Under the pieces are notes generated by a model. That model was not told the DNA's origin. It saw only the letters and a program-made list of their open reading frames with translations, and did not search any database. Both the position numbers and the translations under genes were made by a program. From assembly GCA_043750035.1 (NCBI GenBank), contig JAYVCI010000058.1:1-7827 (forward strand): a DNA stretch of 7,827 nucleotides, given 5' to 3'. The DNA is from CANJUD01 sp043750035. GTDB lineage: Bacteria > Bacteroidota > Bacteroidia > UKL13-3. Below are positions 5,836-7,827 of the stretch, one piece after another. Every line of letters begins with the position of its first letter. The first letter of the stretch is position 1.

Positions 5836-5855
5836 AAATGACCAAATGGTCATTT
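5836..5855. promoter_or_regulatory. Perfect 20-bp palindrome, operator candidate
   Basis: AAATGACCAAATGGTCATTT consists of two 9-bp arms around a central AA. It lies 35 bases after the kup stop and about 180 bases before the next start. The TGACCA/TGGTCA symmetry resembles operators of dimeric TetR-type repressors, which is an inference because no regulator gene is present. No T run follows, so a terminator role for kup is less likely. Confidence 0.5.
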
Positions 5856-5920
5856 AACAATCTAACTATCAAGTATCTTTTACCATGGTGGTTATTTTAC
5901 CAAAAGAGGCTAAAATGAAT

Positions 5921-5940
5921 ATTTGTAAAACCTTACAAAT
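5921..5940. promoter_or_regulatory. Second perfect palindrome upstream of the secreted-protein gene
   Basis: ATTTGTAA (5921-5928) and TTACAAAT (5933-5940) are exact reverse complements around AACC. The site ends 12 bases before the TTTG -33 element of the promoter at 5953, a place where an activator or repressor could act. The sequence differs from the palindrome at 5836, so a different protein would be expected. Confidence 0.5.
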
Positions 5941-5952
5941 TCGATAAAATAA

Positions 5953-5985
5953 TTTGGAAGTATTATTTATAATAGACTACTTTTG
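5953..5985 (+). promoter_or_regulatory. Bacteroidota-type promoter for the secreted cysteine-rich protein
   Basis: TTTG at 5953-5956 and TACTTTTG at 5978-5985 match the -33 and -7 elements (TTTG, TAnnTTTG) with a 21-base spacer, within the range seen in this phylum. Transcription would start near 5990, giving a leader of about 25 bases to the ATG at 6015. It is the only promoter in the window with both elements well placed. Confidence 0.6.
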
Positions 5986-6014
5986 AATCAAGATTTCAAC
6001 AAATAGAACGCATT

Positions 6015-7622
6015 ATGAAATTGCTCAGAAACAAAATTCAATCATTATTGCTGCTTGCATTATTAGTAGGACAAATTCCTGCATTGTTAGCACAAGACCT
6101 TCCTCGCCAGTATTTATATGTGAGTAAGCAGACTGGAGAATCCAGTGATTTTAAAGGACAGCAAGGTAAAACTACTGACAAGTACGAAGAGGGTAATGTT
6201 ACCATAACCGTGCAAGGTCCTATTAATTATCAGGTAACTCCAAATGACATGTCGATTCGTCATAACCAGACCAAAAATTGGCAAGGTCGTGTTTGGCCAT
6301 TAATAGCACAATGCCCTGAACCGGGTAACAGTGTTCATGCAAGTTTAAATGCTGCTTATGATGTTGTGTTTAGCAGGCCACAAGGTGGTGCAGCCGATGG
6401 AGCTGCAATACTAAGCACTTATAATTGTAGTACCGAAGCTGATGGGGTTGCCCACGAGCATAGCGGTTGTTTGTTCCATGGTTCTTTGGGTGGCATGCAC
6501 GAGATAGTTAGAAAACAAGGAACTGTAGTACAAGATTTAGAAGTGTTCAGCATCAACTGTGTAATACCTGTAGCTATGAATTGTGCTGACGGAACAGCTA
6601 CTTTGCATGCAGACATTTATCCTGGCAATGAAGGAACTGTTACCTGGCAAACACCTTTTGGCCAATTAGTCGGAAATGACATACAGATCAACTTACCTCC
6701 CAATTTTAACAATATTAATGTTTCAGCTACTTATAAGGTTAGAGGTGTTAGCTATAGTGCAAATGGCGTAATCAGGCCCAATAACTTGACAGGCTTTGCA
6801 CTTCCTTGTTGTACAAACCAGCCTAAGAATATTAGAGATATAGCTATACTTACTTTTGACGGCCCCTGTCATCCCTTGGTTAATTTTGCACCTGCTGCAG
6901 TTTCTCCACCAGCTACTGGCTTATTAGGAGCAACCACAGTAATAAATGTAGCTGCTAATGCAAACACTGTTACCCTGGGATCAACCATCACCACGGTTAA
7001 CGAAAATATTGAACTTGCTGCAACCCCATTTGCTGTGGACTTTACCAAACTTGGCAAAGCACTTAAAGATGCCTCCGAGGTTGTATCGCAGGCTCCGGGC
7101 AGTCCATGTACACCGTCATTTGCCGTTAAAGGGGGATTAACGCTCACCATGTCAAAAAAATGTTGTCTTGGCCCATGCAGGATTAAAGATGTTGAAAAAA
7201 TAGCAGGCACAGTAGGTGTTTCAGCAGGTATCACTTGCAGGTTCCCCATATATGGTATTCCTTATGTAGCTTCATTGGATGCGATTTTAGAAGCTTCTAT
7301 TGGTGTTACGGGCACATTGAGCCACCAAACTACCTGCGATGCTCCAAAAGTCTGTGCCGAATTAGGTGCAACCATAAGTTTTGGACTGGGCATCGGTGCT
7401 TCTCTTGCTGGTGGATTACTTACAGCCGATTTGAAAGGAGTGGTTGAAGGAGCTTCTGCAAGTGTTAGCTATTGTTTTCTACCTGCACCTGTAACGGGTG
7501 AATGGAAAGCCAATTTGGGTAAGATAAAAGTTGTAGGGACAGTTACCACGCTTGAAATATTTAACTATACAGTAGAGTACACGCTATTTGAAGGGTATGA
7601 ATTCGGACCTTTTCCTTTGTAA
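6015..7622 (+). CDS. Secreted cysteine-rich protein of unknown family
   Basis: This 535-residue protein has a clear signal peptide: K2, R5 and K7, hydrophobic core about 11-25 (LLLLALLVGQIPALL), and cleavage after A26 or Q27. The mature part holds 16 cysteines (100, 138, 152, 182, 190, 265, 266, 285, 365, 383, 384, 388, 408, 441, 447, 487), an even number that suits disulfides in an oxidising compartment. Residues 189-252 read like one Ig/PKD-type beta sandwich ('CADGTATLHADIYPG', 'GTVTWQTP', 'VSATYKVRGVSYSANGVI'). A cluster 'HEHSGC' with H155 and H162 occurs at 147-162. The Gly/Ala-rich region 395-535 alternates small and hydrophobic residues like amphipathic beta strands. There is no lipobox and no recognisable type IX secretion C-terminal domain. 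I do not recognise the family. It has its own promoter, and another exported protein follows with no terminator between them. Confidence 0.85.
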   Translation: MKLLRNKIQSLLLLALLVGQIPALLAQDLPRQYLYVSKQTGESSDFKGQQGKTTDKYEEGNVTITVQGPINYQVTPNDMSIRHNQTKNWQGRVWPLIAQCPEPGNSVHASLNAAYDVVFSRPQGGAADGAAILSTYNCSTEADGVAHEHSGCLFHGSLGGMHEIVRKQGTVVQDLEVFSINCVIPVAMNCADGTATLHADIYPGNEGTVTWQTPFGQLVGNDIQINLPPNFNNINVSATYKVRGVSYSANGVIRPNNLTGFALPCCTNQPKNIRDIAILTFDGPCHPLVNFAPAAVSPPATGLLGATTVINVAANANTVTLGSTITTVNENIELAATPFAVDFTKLGKALKDASEVVSQAPGSPCTPSFAVKGGLTLTMSKKCCLGPCRIKDVEKIAGTVGVSAGITCRFPIYGIPYVASLDAILEASIGVTGTLSHQTTCDAPKVCAELGATISFGLGIGASLAGGLLTADLKGVVEGASASVSYCFLPAPVTGEWKANLGKIKVVGTVTTLEIFNYTVEYTLFEGYEFGPFPL

Positions 7623-7657
7623 AACTAGAATATATAATAAAACGTATCTAACTAAAA

Positions 7658-7827
7658 GTGCTTTATAATAGAATCGTGTCATTTTTAACTAAATATATCA
7701 TCGCTGTTCTTTTGCCCTTGGCAGTAGTTGCCCAAGCAAAAGTTCCTCCTTATGAGTTTAAGCCTGTAGAGATAAAATTCTCTGCTGGGTTTACAGGTCT
7801 GATGAACGACCCTACTCATAAAAACGG
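7658..7827 (+). CDS. N-terminal part of a second exported protein, unknown family
   Basis: A frame open to the right edge encodes a signal peptide. From GTG 7658 it reads (M)LYNRIVSFLTKYIIAVLLPL followed by AVVAQA, with cleavage expected after 'AQA', and the mature chain begins KVPPYEFKPVEIKFSAG. A second in-frame GTG at 7676 gives a shorter signal peptide, (M)SFLTKYIIAVLLPLAVVAQA, that is equally workable. 7658 is preferred for the A-rich bases before it and its arginine-containing n-region. TAA at 7649-7651 closes the frame upstream and there is no in-frame ATG before the signal peptide. About 30 mature residues are visible, not enough to name a family. It lies 35 bases after the secreted cysteine-rich gene, with no promoter-like element or terminator between, so it may be the next gene of the same operon. 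Confidence 0.65.
   Translation, partial: MLYNRIVSFLTKYIIAVLLPLAVVAQAKVPPYEFKPVEIKFSAGFTGLMNDPTHKN

Noticed and set aside
5836..5855. Palindrome considered as the kup terminator
   Set aside because: A 2-base centre makes a poor hairpin loop and no T run follows, so an operator is the better reading.
6869..7249. Minus-strand 126-codon frame opposite the secreted protein
   Set aside because: The + strand protein continues through the region with a regular cysteine pattern. The antisense translation shows no recognisable features.
1..7827. Search for tRNA or rRNA genes, CRISPR arrays, insertion sequences and known defence or secretion cassettes
   Set aside because: No cloverleaf-like tRNA, no regularly spaced direct repeats, no transposase or integrase, and no known defence domain was seen on either strand.

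Overview
The window looks like chromosomal DNA from a member of the Bacteroidota, perhaps near the Sphingobacteriales or Chitinophagales. The evidence is AT-rich DNA with A-rich leaders lacking Shine-Dalgarno sequences, several TAnnTTTG promoter -7 elements just upstream of start codons, and proteins of Bacteroidota type (a long Nif3 with a central insert domain, a DUF164 zinc-ribbon protein, a 658-residue Kup). All genes are on the + strand. No tRNA, rRNA, CRISPR array, transposase or phage gene is seen.

Layout. Positions 1-1083 hold small accessory genes: the tail of an unidentified ORF, a VOC-fold protein, a 5'-shortened DUF4160 gene, and an intact DUF2442 gene starting one base after it. 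Positions 1084-1253 are non-coding, with a group of DnaA-box-like sequences and then three GTAATGC heptamers in alternating orientation that run into the next start codon. Positions 1254-1793 encode a small, very AT-rich exported protein of unknown family. Positions 1821-3670 form a two-gene housekeeping operon, Nif3 followed by a coiled-coil zinc-ribbon protein, closed by a strong intrinsic terminator at 3695-3722. Positions 3824-5800 encode the potassium transporter Kup. Positions 5801-6014 are a regulatory intergenic region with two perfect 20-bp palindromes and a good Bacteroidota promoter. Positions 6015-7622 encode a 535-residue, cysteine-rich secreted protein of unknown family. A second exported protein starts at about 7658 and runs off the window.

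How the genes relate. Nif3 and the zinc-ribbon protein are almost certainly co-transcribed. DUF4160 and DUF2442 are a recurrent pair of unknown or toxin-antitoxin-like role, and here the first partner lacks its N-terminal part. The two secreted proteins at the right end share an orientation, have no terminator between them and could be one exported system under the palindrome-bearing promoter region. The best candidates for something undescribed are this secreted pair with its control region, and the 1107-1259 intergenic segment with DnaA-box-like sequences and the heptamer array. The rest is conventional.
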